Below, piece by piece: positions 25,450 to 33,669 of a DNA stretch of 63,422 nucleotides (its first letter is position 1; each line of letters begins with the position of its first letter). The DNA is from Prevotella illustrans (GTDB lineage: Bacteria; Bacteroidota; Bacteroidia; Bacteroidales; Bacteroidaceae): contig NZ_JAERMS010000013.1 in NCBI RefSeq assembly GCF_017426725.1, positions 1 to 63,422 of the forward strand, read 5' to 3'. A program made the translations under genes and the position numbers. Under the pieces are notes generated by a model, which was not told the DNA's origin, did no database searches, and was given only the letters and a program-made list of their open reading frames with translations.

Positions 25450-26223
25450 ATGGACAATCCTCAGTTATCCCCCATATTGATTGCCGGTCCTTGTGTTATC
25501 GAATCTGCTCAGCTGCTTGACACGGTTGCGCTGGAACTTGCCAAAATTCGCAAGACCCTCGGCGTAGATATCATCTTTAAGGCCTCGTTCGACAAGGCTA
25601 ATCGCACTTCCATTCGCTCGTTTCGCGGACCGGGTTTGGAAAAGGGACTCCAAATGCTTGCCGATGTCAAAGAGAAATATGATCTGCGCGTCCTCACGGA
25701 TATTCACGAAAGCTATCAGGCTGAAGCCGTAGGCTCCGTTTGCGACGTCATCCAGATTCCCGCATTTCTGTGTAGGCAAACCGACCTATTGATAGCCGCG
25801 GCTAAGACGGGGAGAATCGTGAATATAAAAAAAGCGCAATTCCTAAGTGGCAAGGACATGAAATATCCCGTAGAGAAAGCGCTTGAGAGCGGTGCCAAGG
25901 AAGTTTGGCTGACAGAAAGGGGTAATTGCATGGGATATAATAATCTGGTTGTTGATTTCAGAAATATTCCCGACATGAAGGAGATTGTTCCGAATGTTAT
26001 CATGGACTGCACGCATAGCGTGCAACGACCGAGCGCCGGAGACGGCAAAACAGTCGGCGACCGTAAGTTTGTCCCCATGATGGCTTTGGCGGCCAAGGCC
26101 TTTGGAGCTACAGGGTATTTCTTTGAAGTGCATCCTAATCCCGATCAAGGACTATCTGACGCGGCCAACATGTTGGAATTGGCAAAACTCGAAGGATTGA
26201 TTCGGGATATATTAAAAAAGTAA
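25450..26223 (+). CDS. kdsA: 3-deoxy-8-phosphooctulonate synthase
   Basis: KdsA condenses arabinose-5-phosphate with phosphoenolpyruvate to give KDO-8-phosphate for lipopolysaccharide. At 257 residues it is slightly shorter than the E. coli enzyme. The TIM-barrel motifs IAGPCVIES, KASFDKANRTS, FRGPG and DCTHSVQRP are intact. It starts two bases after the mscS stop and precedes kdsD, which makes its arabinose-5-phosphate substrate, so the pathway context is consistent. Confidence 0.97.
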   Translation: MDNPQLSPILIAGPCVIESAQLLDTVALELAKIRKTLGVDIIFKASFDKANRTSIRSFRGPGLEKGLQMLADVKEKYDLRVLTDIHESYQAEAVGSVCDVIQIPAFLCRQTDLLIAAAKTGRIVNIKKAQFLSGKDMKYPVEKALESGAKEVWLTERGNCMGYNNLVVDFRNIPDMKEIVPNVIMDCTHSVQRPSAGDGKTVGDRKFVPMMALAAKAFGATGYFFEVHPNPDQGLSDAANMLELAKLEGLIRDILKK

Positions 26224-26250
26224 TAACACAAAATTCTTAATCTTACCCAG

Positions 26251-27228
26251 ATGAAAACCAGCATAGAGGAAAGAATAAAAGAAGCCAAGCAATACGGCAT
26301 ACAGTGTCTGAAAGACGAAGCTGACGCGATTCGTAATCTCACGGAACAATTAGATGACAGCTTTGAGAAAGCTGTCAAAATGATATATTCTTGTCATGGA
26401 AAAGTGATTGTAACAGGAGTTGGTAAAAGTGGAAATATCGGTGCCAAGATCGCCGCGACGCTTGCTTCGACAGGCACTCCCGCCTTCTTTATTAATCCAC
26501 TCGACGTATATCATGGAGATTTGGGAGTCATGACATCCGAGGATGTAGTGCTTGCGCTTAGCAACAGCGGGCAGACAGACGAGCTGCTCCGGTTTATTCC
26601 GATGGTGCTGCATATGAATGTGCCAATTATCTCGATGACAAGTAATCCCGATTCACTGCTTGCTAAATATAGCAACGCCCATATCAAGGTATGGGTTGAT
26701 CATGAAGCCTGTCCGCTCAATCTGGCTCCAACCAGCAGCACGACCGCGGCTTTGGCAATGGGCGACGCGTTGGCAGTGGCACTGATGATCGTCAGAGATT
26801 TCAAGCCACGCGACTTTGCGCAATTCCATCCGGGAGGCGAACTCGGCCGTAAGCTGCTGACCATGGCAGAGGATGTCATGCGTACCGAGGATTTGCCTGT
26901 CATCTCTAAAGACATGCACTTAGGCGAGGCCATCATCCATGTAAGCAAAGGTAAACTGGGACTTGGGGTTTCACTTGAAAACGGCAGGGTCATTGGACTT
27001 ATCACCGACGGCGACATCAGAAGAGCCATGGAGAAATGGCAAGCGGAATTCTTCAATAAGACAGTGAGCGATATCATGACACGCAACCCCAAACAGGTTT
27101 CTCCCAAGACAAAAATATCGGAGATACAGAGAATCATGCATGATAATAAAATCCACAGTGTATTGGTTGTCGACAAGGAGAATCATTTAATGGGCGTAGT
27201 AGATAGCTACGCGGCTACTCTGCTGTAA
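26251..27228 (+). CDS. kdsD: Arabinose-5-phosphate isomerase (KpsF/GutQ type)
   Basis: The enzyme converts ribulose-5-phosphate to arabinose-5-phosphate for KDO synthesis. It has 325 residues. A SIS sugar-isomerase domain occupies about 30-180, with VTGVGKSGNIGAKIAATLAS and SNSGQTDELL. Two CBS domains (about 205-325) follow the FHPGGELGR linker, the standard KdsD layout. It lies 27 bases after kdsA and almost touches the next gene, so it is clearly in the same operon. Confidence 0.95.
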   Translation: MKTSIEERIKEAKQYGIQCLKDEADAIRNLTEQLDDSFEKAVKMIYSCHGKVIVTGVGKSGNIGAKIAATLASTGTPAFFINPLDVYHGDLGVMTSEDVVLALSNSGQTDELLRFIPMVLHMNVPIISMTSNPDSLLAKYSNAHIKVWVDHEACPLNLAPTSSTTAALAMGDALAVALMIVRDFKPRDFAQFHPGGELGRKLLTMAEDVMRTEDLPVISKDMHLGEAIIHVSKGKLGLGVSLENGRVIGLITDGDIRRAMEKWQAEFFNKTVSDIMTRNPKQVSPKTKISEIQRIMHDNKIHSVLVVDKENHLMGVVDSYAATLL

Positions 27229-27229
27229 A

Positions 27230-28531
27230 ATGAATGTAATTATGAAGCGTTCTGCCAGACGTATTTTCAATATTCTCACACGCTGCCTATTATACTTTTT
27301 ATTACACGCAAGCATAGCCAATGCTCAGAAAGCGGATTCGCTCATCGTACAAGACCTAAGGGCCGAACGAGTCACATTCAGTCATAATAATTCAGTGACA
27401 CTCCTGACGGATGGCCAGCAAAAGTTTGATGATCTGTTCAAGGCCATCCGACAGGCCAGGGAGAGTGTGCACTTGGAATATTTTAATTTCAGAAATGATT
27501 CAATTGCGCGGATGTTGTTCGAATTGCTCATCGCCAAAGCGCGTGAAGGCGTCGAGATAAGAGCGCTTTTCGACGCTTTCGGAAACTCTTCCAATAACCG
27601 TCCGCTAAAGAATTATCATTTAGACAGCATTCGGGCCGCAGGCATTGAAATATATAAGTTTGATCCGATCACTTTTCCGTGGATCAATCATGTATTTTCA
27701 CGCGACCACCGTAAAATAGTAGTCATTGATGGCAGAATTGCTTATACGGGAGGGATGAATGTTGCCGACTATTACATAAAAGGAACAAAAGTAGTTGGCG
27801 AATGGCATGATATGCACTGCCGCATTTCGGGCGAGGAGGTGAATACGCTGCAGCGCATCTTTCTGAAAATGTGGAATAAAGTAGCCGGTCAGCATGTAGA
27901 CGAAAGCCGATATCTGAATGGGGGGAAAGACATATCTTATTTCAGGAATCTCAAGCCCGATGAATGTGAATCACGCGGCAACAAGATGGTGGGTATCATC
28001 AATCGTGAGCCCCGCGTCAGCAATAAGATTATCAGAACGTTTTACTTATCGGCCATCAACAGAGCACAAGACAGTATCAAATTGATCAACCCATACTTCA
28101 CACTCAATCGCGGCATCAAAAAAGCGCTTAAACGGGCTGCCGGACGTGGTGTAAAAGTGGAAATCATGCTGAGTGTCAAAAGCGATATTCCCCTGACACC
28201 GGATTGTGGCTTCTATAACGCCTACCAACTTATGAAAGCCGGATGCGCGGTGTGGATGTACAAACCGGGCTTTCATCATACAAAAATCATAACAGTAGAC
28301 GGCAACGTCTGTACGGTGGGTAGCGCGAATCTGAATTCAAGAAGCCTCAGTTGGGATTACGAGGAAAACGCGGTCATCGTAGACCGGTGCACAACAGCCC
28401 AACTTGATAATTTGTTCGATAAGGAAAAGGCCGACTGCTTCAAACTGACGAGCAAAAGCTGGAACCAATGGAGAAACGGTTGGCAGAAATTCAAAGGATG
28501 GTTTGCCCATTTACTGGCACCATTTCTATAA
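27230..28531 (+). CDS. Phospholipase D superfamily protein (cardiolipin synthase-like)
   Basis: This 433-residue protein has two HKD motifs, HRKIVVID with GGMN and HTKIITVD with GSANLNSRS. It therefore has the double active site of cardiolipin synthases and related phospholipid transferases. Unlike the classical bacterial cardiolipin synthase, it lacks the two N-terminal transmembrane helices and instead has a signal peptide (about residues 1-30, ending ANAQ), so it probably acts in the periplasm. The ATG at 27230 directly follows the kdsD stop, and one at 27242 is an alternative. Cardiolipin synthesis is likely, but another phosphatidyl transfer or nuclease activity is possible. Confidence 0.85.
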   Translation: MNVIMKRSARRIFNILTRCLLYFLLHASIANAQKADSLIVQDLRAERVTFSHNNSVTLLTDGQQKFDDLFKAIRQARESVHLEYFNFRNDSIARMLFELLIAKAREGVEIRALFDAFGNSSNNRPLKNYHLDSIRAAGIEIYKFDPITFPWINHVFSRDHRKIVVIDGRIAYTGGMNVADYYIKGTKVVGEWHDMHCRISGEEVNTLQRIFLKMWNKVAGQHVDESRYLNGGKDISYFRNLKPDECESRGNKMVGIINREPRVSNKIIRTFYLSAINRAQDSIKLINPYFTLNRGIKKALKRAAGRGVKVEIMLSVKSDIPLTPDCGFYNAYQLMKAGCAVWMYKPGFHHTKIITVDGNVCTVGSANLNSRSLSWDYEENAVIVDRCTTAQLDNLFDKEKADCFKLTSKSWNQWRNGWQKFKGWFAHLLAPFL

Positions 28532-28546
28532 CTCAAAATAAACAAA

Positions 28547-29164
28547 ATGACCAATGATAATTTGAAACAGAAGGGAATGCGACCTAAAATAGCCATTATC
28601 GACAAGAACACGCTTGCTGTAATGGGCCTCAAACAGATTCTGCAAAACGTCATGCCCATTATGAAAGTAGATCATTTCGCGACCTTGGAAGAACTGCAAA
28701 GATGTGATCCGGACTCTTATGTCCATTACTTTGTCGCGATGAACATCATACTTGAGAATCGGCAGTTCTTTCTTGACCGTCGTGTGAAAACAATAGTCTT
28801 GGTGCCGTCAAATGATCCTAATTCTCAATTAAAAGGATTTAATTGCCTCTGCCAGAGCGTATCAGAGGAGCAGTTTGTCAAAAATCTGCTCATACTGGAA
28901 CAACATGCTCATCCTCACGGAGAGCATTTTCCCGAAATGCCTAAGCCGTTGAAAGCCAAGATACTGAGTGCCCGCGAGATTGAAGTCCTGTCGCTCATAG
29001 CCCAGGGAATGCTCAACAAGGAAATAGCCGAGCAGCTCAACATCGGCATGACCACCGTCATCACACACCGCAAGAACATCATCGAGAAGTTAGGACTGAA
29101 AAGCGTTTCCGCCCTCACGATCTACGCCGTCATGCACGGCTACGTAGACATCAGCAAGATATAA
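28547..29164 (+). CDS. LuxR-type regulator with degenerate receiver domain
   Basis: This 205-residue DNA-binding regulator has an N-terminal part that resembles a receiver fold (KIAIIDKNTLAVMGLKQIL), but the phosphoacceptor Asp expected after the third strand is not seen (HYFVAMNIILE). The C-terminal LuxR helix-turn-helix is well kept: LSAREIEVLSLIAQGMLNKE, then IAEQLNIGMTTVITHRKNI and KLGLKSVSALTIYA. It is probably a phosphorylation-independent transcription factor. It follows the phospholipase-like gene by 15 bases, at the end of the mscS-kds run. No cognate kinase is nearby. Confidence 0.87.
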   Translation: MTNDNLKQKGMRPKIAIIDKNTLAVMGLKQILQNVMPIMKVDHFATLEELQRCDPDSYVHYFVAMNIILENRQFFLDRRVKTIVLVPSNDPNSQLKGFNCLCQSVSEEQFVKNLLILEQHAHPHGEHFPEMPKPLKAKILSAREIEVLSLIAQGMLNKEIAEQLNIGMTTVITHRKNIIEKLGLKSVSALTIYAVMHGYVDISKI

Positions 29165-29316
29165 GCGTTAGCGTAAAACCGCGTTTTTTCGGAGAAAAGC
29201 CTGCAAAGCAAATCATGGAAACGAAAATCCACGCAGCGGATTTGGAATTATTGTAGGAAAACGCTATATTTAGATAAGATACTCACGCTCGACAAAGCAA
29301 ATTAAAACAAGTTTTA

Positions 29317-29348
29317 TTTGCATTTGCGCTCGCTAAATCGTATATTTG
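29317..29348 (+). promoter_or_regulatory. Promoter of the toxin-antitoxin pair
   Basis: TTTG (29317-29320), a 20-base gap and TATATTTG (29341-29348) fit the consensus. The remaining 29165-29316 contains no gene I can support. Confidence 0.6.
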
Positions 29349-29446
29349 CAGAAAATGGCGGCACTCGGCAAATTGAAAACAAACTTTCTTTGCACTCGTT
29401 TGCACAATTTTTGCACCGGAACAATAAAAGAACAGGAGGTAAAACT

Positions 29447-29632
29447 ATGAATATCAACGAACGCACGAAGGAAGGACGCAGCATCGTGGACTACCTGCGC
29501 GAAAAGGGTTTGATATCAACAGCCAAGACAGACAACGGAAGAGAGGCTACGCGCCGTGCACTCCGCGAATTGAGCGAGGGCAAGGTAACCCATTGTAGAA
29601 ATTTTGACGACTATCTGAAAAGTGTCAAGTGA
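29447..29632 (+). CDS. RelB/DinJ-like antitoxin
   Basis: This small basic/acidic protein of 61 residues starts at an ATG eight bases after a strong AGGAGG ribosome site (29434-29439), so a longer upstream reading is rejected. The sequence MNINERTKEGRSIVDYLREK and the terminal FDDYLKSVK fit antitoxins that neutralise YafQ/RelE toxins, although similarity to DinJ is not strong. Its stop overlaps the toxin start (TGATG). Such pairs usually autoregulate; no operator was identified beyond the promoter. Confidence 0.75.
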   Translation: MNINERTKEGRSIVDYLREKGLISTAKTDNGREATRRALRELSEGKVTHCRNFDDYLKSVK

Positions 29633-29937
29633 TGCGTGAAATCGTCTATACAGGGCAATATAAGCGCGACTTGAAGCGTGCCCGCAAACGTCGGATGCCG
29701 GAAGATGACCTTAACGAAGGCATTCGCCTACTGGCAGAAGACAAACCATTGCCCGCAGAAAGACGCGACCATGCACTTACAGGCGAATTCTCCGGGCTGC
29801 GTGAATGCCACATTCATCCCGATTGGCTGTTGGTGTACAGCAAAGAAGATGTCATTTCTGCAGAAAAGGAATCAGTGGAAAAGGAATTGCATATTCTGAT
29901 TCTTATACGCACCGGCACACACGCCGATTTGTTCTGA
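29632..29937 (+). CDS. YafQ/RelE-type mRNA interferase toxin
   Basis: This 101-residue protein is basic at the N-terminus, with KRDLKRARKRRM, then LAEDKPLPAERRDHALTGEF and RECHIHPDWLLVYS. The last block is the YafQ signature and includes the catalytic His pair. YafQ toxins cut mRNA on the ribosome. The C-terminus ends RTGTHADLF, the usual 'tGsHsdLF'-type ending, which argues that the toxin is intact. Translation is coupled to the antitoxin by a one-base overlap. The pair lies directly before a stem-loop element and a palindrome array. Confidence 0.88.
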   Translation: MREIVYTGQYKRDLKRARKRRMPEDDLNEGIRLLAEDKPLPAERRDHALTGEFSGLRECHIHPDWLLVYSKEDVISAEKESVEKELHILILIRTGTHADLF

Positions 29938-29962
29938 CATTTCTTTTGCGGAAATCTTTTCC

Positions 29963-30043
29963 GTCCCACGTTCACGAGCAGAGCGTGGGACGCTTGTTTT
30001 CCCACAAACCGCCAGCCGAGATTTTTTGTTTTCCGTCGTGTGG
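29963..30043. repeat. Dispersed stem-loop element, copy 2
   Basis: GTCCCACG (29963-29970) pairs with CGTGGGAC (29984-29991), followed by CTTGTTTTCC, CAAACCGCC and GTTTTCCGTCGTGTG. It is closely similar to copy 1 at 9286 over its full length. As there, it lies just after an accessory gene and just before a 41-bp array. Confidence 0.75.
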
Positions 30044-30055
30044 TCTATGTTGAAA

Positions 30056-30250
30056 TGCTCTCTCGGGAGCAGAAAACTGCGATTTTTCTTCGGAAATAGC
30101 CGTCGGGAACTCAGAAATCGCGATTTTTCGACAGAAATCGCCGTCGGGAACTCAGAAACTGCAGGTTTTTGACAAAAATAGCCGTCGGGAACTCAGAAAC
30201 TGCAGTTTTTCAGCAAAACTTCCTGTAAGGAGCAAATAAATCGCGATTTT
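30056..30250. repeat. 41-bp-period palindrome array C (five units)
   Basis: Core palindromes have centres at 30079.5, 30120.5, 30161.5, 30202.5 and 30243.5, exactly 41 apart. In units 2 and 5 the core is AAATCGCGATTT, and in unit 4 it is AAACTGCAGTTT; units 1 and 3 are near-symmetrical forms. Units 2-4 share GCCGTCGGGAACTCAGAAA before the core. The sequence family differs from arrays A and B, but the period is the same. Confidence 0.88.
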
Positions 30251-30275
30251 TCAGTAATCTTTTAGCCAAAAATCC

Positions 30276-30452
30276 ATGGAAATCAAGACAATCAACAAGG
30301 CACTCTACCAGCCGCGTCAGGAGGAAAGAACCAAGGGTCTGGAGAAGTTGGATCGCAAGCGCGACCAAGCCTACGCTCGCTGCAACACGGTCGAAAAGAA
30401 ATCGACGCGCACCACGACTGCTCCGGAAACGCCTGCTACTGAAGCGCCGTAG
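30276..30452 (+). CDS. Small charged hypothetical protein
   Basis: This 58-codon frame starts MEIKTINKALYQPRQEERTK, continues Lys/Arg/Glu-rich, and ends in a Thr/Pro/Ala-rich tail. It directly follows palindrome array C and ends 25 bases before a strong terminator, which supports its being a real, separately terminated gene. No clear ribosome site or promoter was found. No family is recognised. Confidence 0.4.
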   Translation: MEIKTINKALYQPRQEERTKGLEKLDRKRDQAYARCNTVEKKSTRTTTAPETPATEAP

Positions 30453-30477
30453 GATGGTAGCGGAAAGAGATATTCAA

Positions 30478-30529
30478 AACAAGACGAACCTCGAAAGTCA
30501 ATCATCCGACTTTCGAGGTTCGCCTTGTT
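30478..30529. terminator. Bidirectional terminator
   Basis: AACAAG and CGAACCTCGAAAGTC pair with GACTTTCGAGGTTCG and CTTGTT, a stem of about 22 bp with one mismatch and an eight-base loop, with a TTGTTTT tail on the plus side. It separates the small gene from rny, which converges on it. Confidence 0.85.
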
Positions 30530-30597
30530 TTCTCCCCATGGAGAACTTCGGCCCGGCAAGAGCCTCTGTTTTATGATGGTAGAATGGCCCCTGCCGG

Positions 30598-32133
30598 TTA
30601 CTTGGCGTAGGCCACGGAACGGGTTTCGCGAATGACCGTGATTTTTACCTGTCCCGGGTAGGTCATCTCATTCTGTATCTTGGTGGCTATCTCGGAAGAG
30701 AGCTTCTCTGATTCGGTGTCGTTCATCTTGTCGGCGCCAACAATCACTCGCAGCTCACGACCGGCCTGGATGGCGTAGGTCTTCGTCACGCCCGGATAAC
30801 TCATCGCGATAGCTTCCAGGTCGTTCAGTCGCTTGATGTAGGCCTCAACAATCTCGCGGCGGGCACCCGGTCGAGCGCCGGATATCGCGTCGCAGACCTG
30901 CACGATAGGGGCCAACAGCGTATTCATTTCTATCTCATCGTGGTGGGCTCCGATTGCGTTGCAGATGTCTGGCTTTTCCTTATATTTCTCCGCGATTTTC
31001 GCGCCATAGAGGGCGTGCGGCAGTTCGCTTTCCTCGTCTGGCACCTTGCCGATGTCGTGGAGCAGGCCGGCACGCTTGGCTTTCTTGGGGTTCAATCCCA
31101 ATTCGGAAGCCATGACGGCACAGAGATTGGCGGTTTCGCGCGCGTGCTGCAGCAGGTTTTGGCCATAAGAAGAACGGTATTTCATCTTGCCGACGATGCG
31201 GACCAGCTCGGGATGCAGTCCGTGGATGCCCAAGTCAATGGCGGTACGCTTTCCTGTTTCAATAATCTCGTTTTCGAGTTGTTTTTTCACTTTCGCGACA
31301 ACTTCCTCGATGCGGGCCGGATGGATTCTTCCGTCTGCGACAAGTTGATGCAGGGCCAGGCGGCACACTTCGCGACGGATCGGATCGAATGCAGAAATAA
31401 CAATCGCTTCGGGCGTATCGTCGACAACAATTTCAACGCCTGTGGCTGCTTCCAAAGCGCGGATGTTGCGACCTTCGCGTCCGATGATTCGCCCTTTCAC
31501 CTCGTCGTTGTCGATGTGGAAAACGCTCACGGAATTTTCTATGGCCGTTTCTGTCGCGGTGCGTTGGATGGTCTGAATAACGATTTTTTTGGCTTGTTGG
31601 TTGGCGTTGAGTTTGGCTTCGTCCATGATCTCATTGACATAACTTGCCGCGTCGAGCTTGGCCTGATCCTTCAGGCTTTCTATCAGGCGTTCCTTGGCTT
31701 CTTCTGCGCTTATGCCTGAGAGTTCCTCGAGCTTAGCACGCTCTCGGTCCTGCATCTTATCCAGTTCTTCCTGCTTGATAGACAAGAGTTTTTTCTCGTT
31801 GTCGATTCGCTGTTGATTCTGTTCTACCTCTTGCTTTCTGCGGGTGATTTCTTCCTGTCGCTGATTGAGAGAAATTTCGCGTTGCTTCAAGCGATTCTCG
31901 TTTTGCTGAACTTTCAGATTACGCTGCTGGACTTCTTTTTCCAGTTCGCTTTTCTTGTTAAGGAATTTCTCTTTTACCTCAAGGAGCTTTTTCTCTTTAA
32001 TCACATCGGCCTCTTTCTGAGCCGAATCAATCATCGCATTGTATTTTCCTTTAATCATATAACGGAAAACACTATATCCTGCCGCTCCGCCTATGATTAA
32101 GGCAACAGCGGCCGTGATTAGTAATTCTATCAT
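30598..32133 (-). CDS. rny: Ribonuclease Y
   Basis: RNase Y is a membrane-anchored endoribonuclease that starts decay of many mRNAs. The 511-residue protein has the full layout. There is one N-terminal transmembrane helix (residues 1-23) and a long Lys/Glu/Gln coiled coil (about 30-190). A KH domain follows (about 200-265, with [15 protein letters not shown]), and an HD domain holds LLHDIGK near 355. It is the last gene of a minus-strand group with zapA, 39 bases downstream of it. Confidence 0.97.
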   Translation of the reverse strand: MIELLITAAVALIIGGAAGYSVFRYMIKGKYNAMIDSAQKEADVIKEKKLLEVKEKFLNKKSELEKEVQQRNLKVQQNENRLKQREISLNQRQEEITRRKQEVEQNQQRIDNEKKLLSIKQEELDKMQDRERAKLEELSGISAEEAKERLIESLKDQAKLDAASYVNEIMDEAKLNANQQAKKIVIQTIQRTATETAIENSVSVFHIDNDEVKGRIIGREGRNIRALEAATGVEIVVDDTPEAIVISAFDPIRREVCRLALHQLVADGRIHPARIEEVVAKVKKQLENEIIETGKRTAIDLGIHGLHPELVRIVGKMKYRSSYGQNLLQHARETANLCAVMASELGLNPKKAKRAGLLHDIGKVPDEESELPHALYGAKIAEKYKEKPDICNAIGAHHDEIEMNTLLAPIVQVCDAISGARPGARREIVEAYIKRLNDLEAIAMSYPGVTKTYAIQAGRELRVIVGADKMNDTESEKLSSEIATKIQNEMTYPGQVKITVIRETRSVAYAK

Positions 32134-32172
32134 TTTGTTTTATTTAAGTAAGTATAAATCATATTCTCAAAT

Positions 32173-32481
32173 TCATTTAGCCAGAGCCGATTCGATTTCA
32201 GAAGTCAACTTGTCGAGAATATCATTGTAGGGTTGCGCGTCGTTACGATCTTCTATCCTCTGATAGCGCAATGCTATATCAACCAAAGCCATATACAGGA
32301 TTTCCTTGTCACTTTTCTGGTTCTTGAAAATATTTGCGTAAGTATTAACGGCGTCGTTGATCATTTTGCCTGCGTCACGATACAACTTCTCCTCTTCGCG
32401 ATTAATAATCACGGTGAGATTTGTATCATACAGATGCAAATTAATATGTAATTTCTCTTTGTTTTCTCCTGCCATCGTCAC
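32173..32481 (-). CDS. zapA: Cell division protein ZapA
   Basis: This 102-residue FtsZ-associated protein supports Z-ring bundling. It has the family N-terminal globular part, LHINLHLYDTNLTVIINREE, followed by AGKMINDAVNTYANIFKNQK and a C-terminal coiled coil. It lies between a short coiled-coil gene and rny, an arrangement often seen in Bacteroidetes, and is presumably co-transcribed with both. Confidence 0.9.
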   Translation of the reverse strand: MTMAGENKEKLHINLHLYDTNLTVIINREEEKLYRDAGKMINDAVNTYANIFKNQKSDKEILYMALVDIALRYQRIEDRNDAQPYNDILDKLTSEIESALAK

Positions 32482-32483
32482 TC

Positions 32484-32777
32484 TTATTTTTCACTCAACA
32501 AAGTGAGACATTTGTTGACATCCCTGATTAGCTTGGATAATCTTTTCTTGGCGCTTTCCATATCCGTGTCGGAGACTTCGATCATTCTTGCTATCTTCAG
32601 GCTCTCATAGCTTTTCTTTGCCAAATCCAATTGTTCTTCCAACTGCTTGATCTTGATGTCACGTTCGTCAACCATCGTGTACAGGTCTGCGTTTTCATTC
32701 TTCAATTCCTGGTATTGAATGATCAGCTGCCTGACACGGGTAGAAAACGTATTTAATCTTTTCTCAGCAGACTCCAT
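32484..32777 (-). CDS. Small coiled-coil protein upstream of zapA
   Basis: The 97 residues are almost entirely heptad-like: VRQLIIQYQELKNENADLYT, then KIKQLEEQLDLAKKSYE. No membrane segment is present. Size and position next to zapA suggest a ZapB-like or other division accessory role, but that is inference from context. It is the first gene of the zapA-rny transcript, with a promoter just upstream. Confidence 0.65.
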   Translation of the reverse strand: MESAEKRLNTFSTRVRQLIIQYQELKNENADLYTMVDERDIKIKQLEEQLDLAKKSYESLKIARMIEVSDTDMESAKKRLSKLIRDVNKCLTLLSEK

Positions 32778-32795
32778 AGAATTACAATTTGATTA

Positions 32796-32827
32796 CAAAA
32801 ATATAAGATTTTATTGATAAGCCCAAA
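32796..32827 (-). promoter_or_regulatory. Promoter of the zapA-rny group
   Basis: On the minus strand TTTG (32827-32824), a 20-base gap and TATTTTTG (32803-32796) fit the consensus and lie 18 bases before the first ATG. Confidence 0.6.
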
Positions 32828-32844
32828 CTTTTTAAAGTTTTTGC

Positions 32845-33471
32845 CTATTCAGCCTGCCCATCTGCAGGCTTAGGTTCTTTTTTGGCAAGCATCACGACTT
32901 GGTATACAAAACCAGAAACCCACTTTTGACTAAAGCCCAGACGGTTATTATATTTGCGTATGGCCAACACTGCCTTAATGACACCGGCGTCTGAAAAATC
33001 GTTTTTATTAAAAATGTCGTTGACCGTCTTCTCTGTCATCGTATAAAGCGCGCTCTTCAGAAATGAAGGCAAACGCAATTTATATTTCATCAGATTGCCG
33101 GTCAGCATCATCAAATCCTGGCTGAAGCCCTGAAACTGAATCATATACGTCTGAACGTCTGTCACTTTATGGCAGTTTTTGCGAATACTTTGATCAATTT
33201 CTTTAAAAAACGTGTCATCCGTTTTATAAAGTTCCTTCATCATCTTACGGCAATGGCTCTTTTCGCCTATACCTAATTTATTATTAACAGTCGGAATATG
33301 CAATGAAGCCTTGAAGGTTCGCAAATCTGGAAGCATGGCCAAATTATTGATTCCCAATGTCGCAGCAATTGAAGCCTGGAAATAGACTCTCACTAACGTC
33401 ATGTAGTCTTCCATGCCTCCCGCTTTTTTCTCATATTCTTTCTTCTTGAATAATTTTTCAAATATTCCCAT
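32845..33471 (-). CDS. Conserved hypothetical protein of Bacteroidales type
   Basis: This 208-residue soluble protein is basic and probably mostly helical. It begins MGIFEKLFKKKEYEKKAGGM and contains LRTFKASLHIPTVNNKLG and QTYMIQFQGFSQDLMMLTG. I do not recognise a domain and see no catalytic pattern or signal peptide. It has its own promoter and lies between the zapA group and the divergent exopolysaccharide genes. The Met/Lys-rich N-terminus could contact the membrane, but this is a guess. Confidence 0.6.
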   Translation of the reverse strand: MGIFEKLFKKKEYEKKAGGMEDYMTLVRVYFQASIAATLGINNLAMLPDLRTFKASLHIPTVNNKLGIGEKSHCRKMMKELYKTDDTFFKEIDQSIRKNCHKVTDVQTYMIQFQGFSQDLMMLTGNLMKYKLRLPSFLKSALYTMTEKTVNDIFNKNDFSDAGVIKAVLAIRKYNNRLGFSQKWVSGFVYQVVMLAKKEPKPADGQAE

Positions 33472-33505
33472 GATTATTAATAAAGTCTTAAATATATTTC
33501 TGTTG

Positions 33506-33538
33506 CAAAGATAGTAACTTTCATCTTATTTTTGCAAA
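33506..33538 (-). promoter_or_regulatory. Promoter of the hypothetical gene at 32845
   Basis: On the minus strand TTTG (33538-33535), a 21-base gap and TATCTTTG (33513-33506) fit the consensus. Confidence 0.6.
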
Positions 33539-33597
33539 AAAGGCCTATAAAACAAAGATTTTGCGGTGACAATATGACCATTTTCAACAAAATTGAT

Positions 33598-33605
33598 TAA
33601 CTTTG
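33598..33605 (+). promoter_or_regulatory. Promoter -7 element of the exopolysaccharide genes
   Basis: TAACTTTG fits TAnnTTTG, 65 bases before the sugar transferase ATG. A -33 box is not distinct. Confidence 0.5.
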
Positions 33606-33669
33606 CGACAAAATCAAGTTATTTTCCCGTTTGTTCCAATTAATGGTACATGCCTGAATAAAAGATAAC

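Noticed and set aside
32134..32172. 6S RNA next to zapA, as in enterobacteria
   Set aside because: The gaps around zapA are under 70 bases, too short for 6S RNA.
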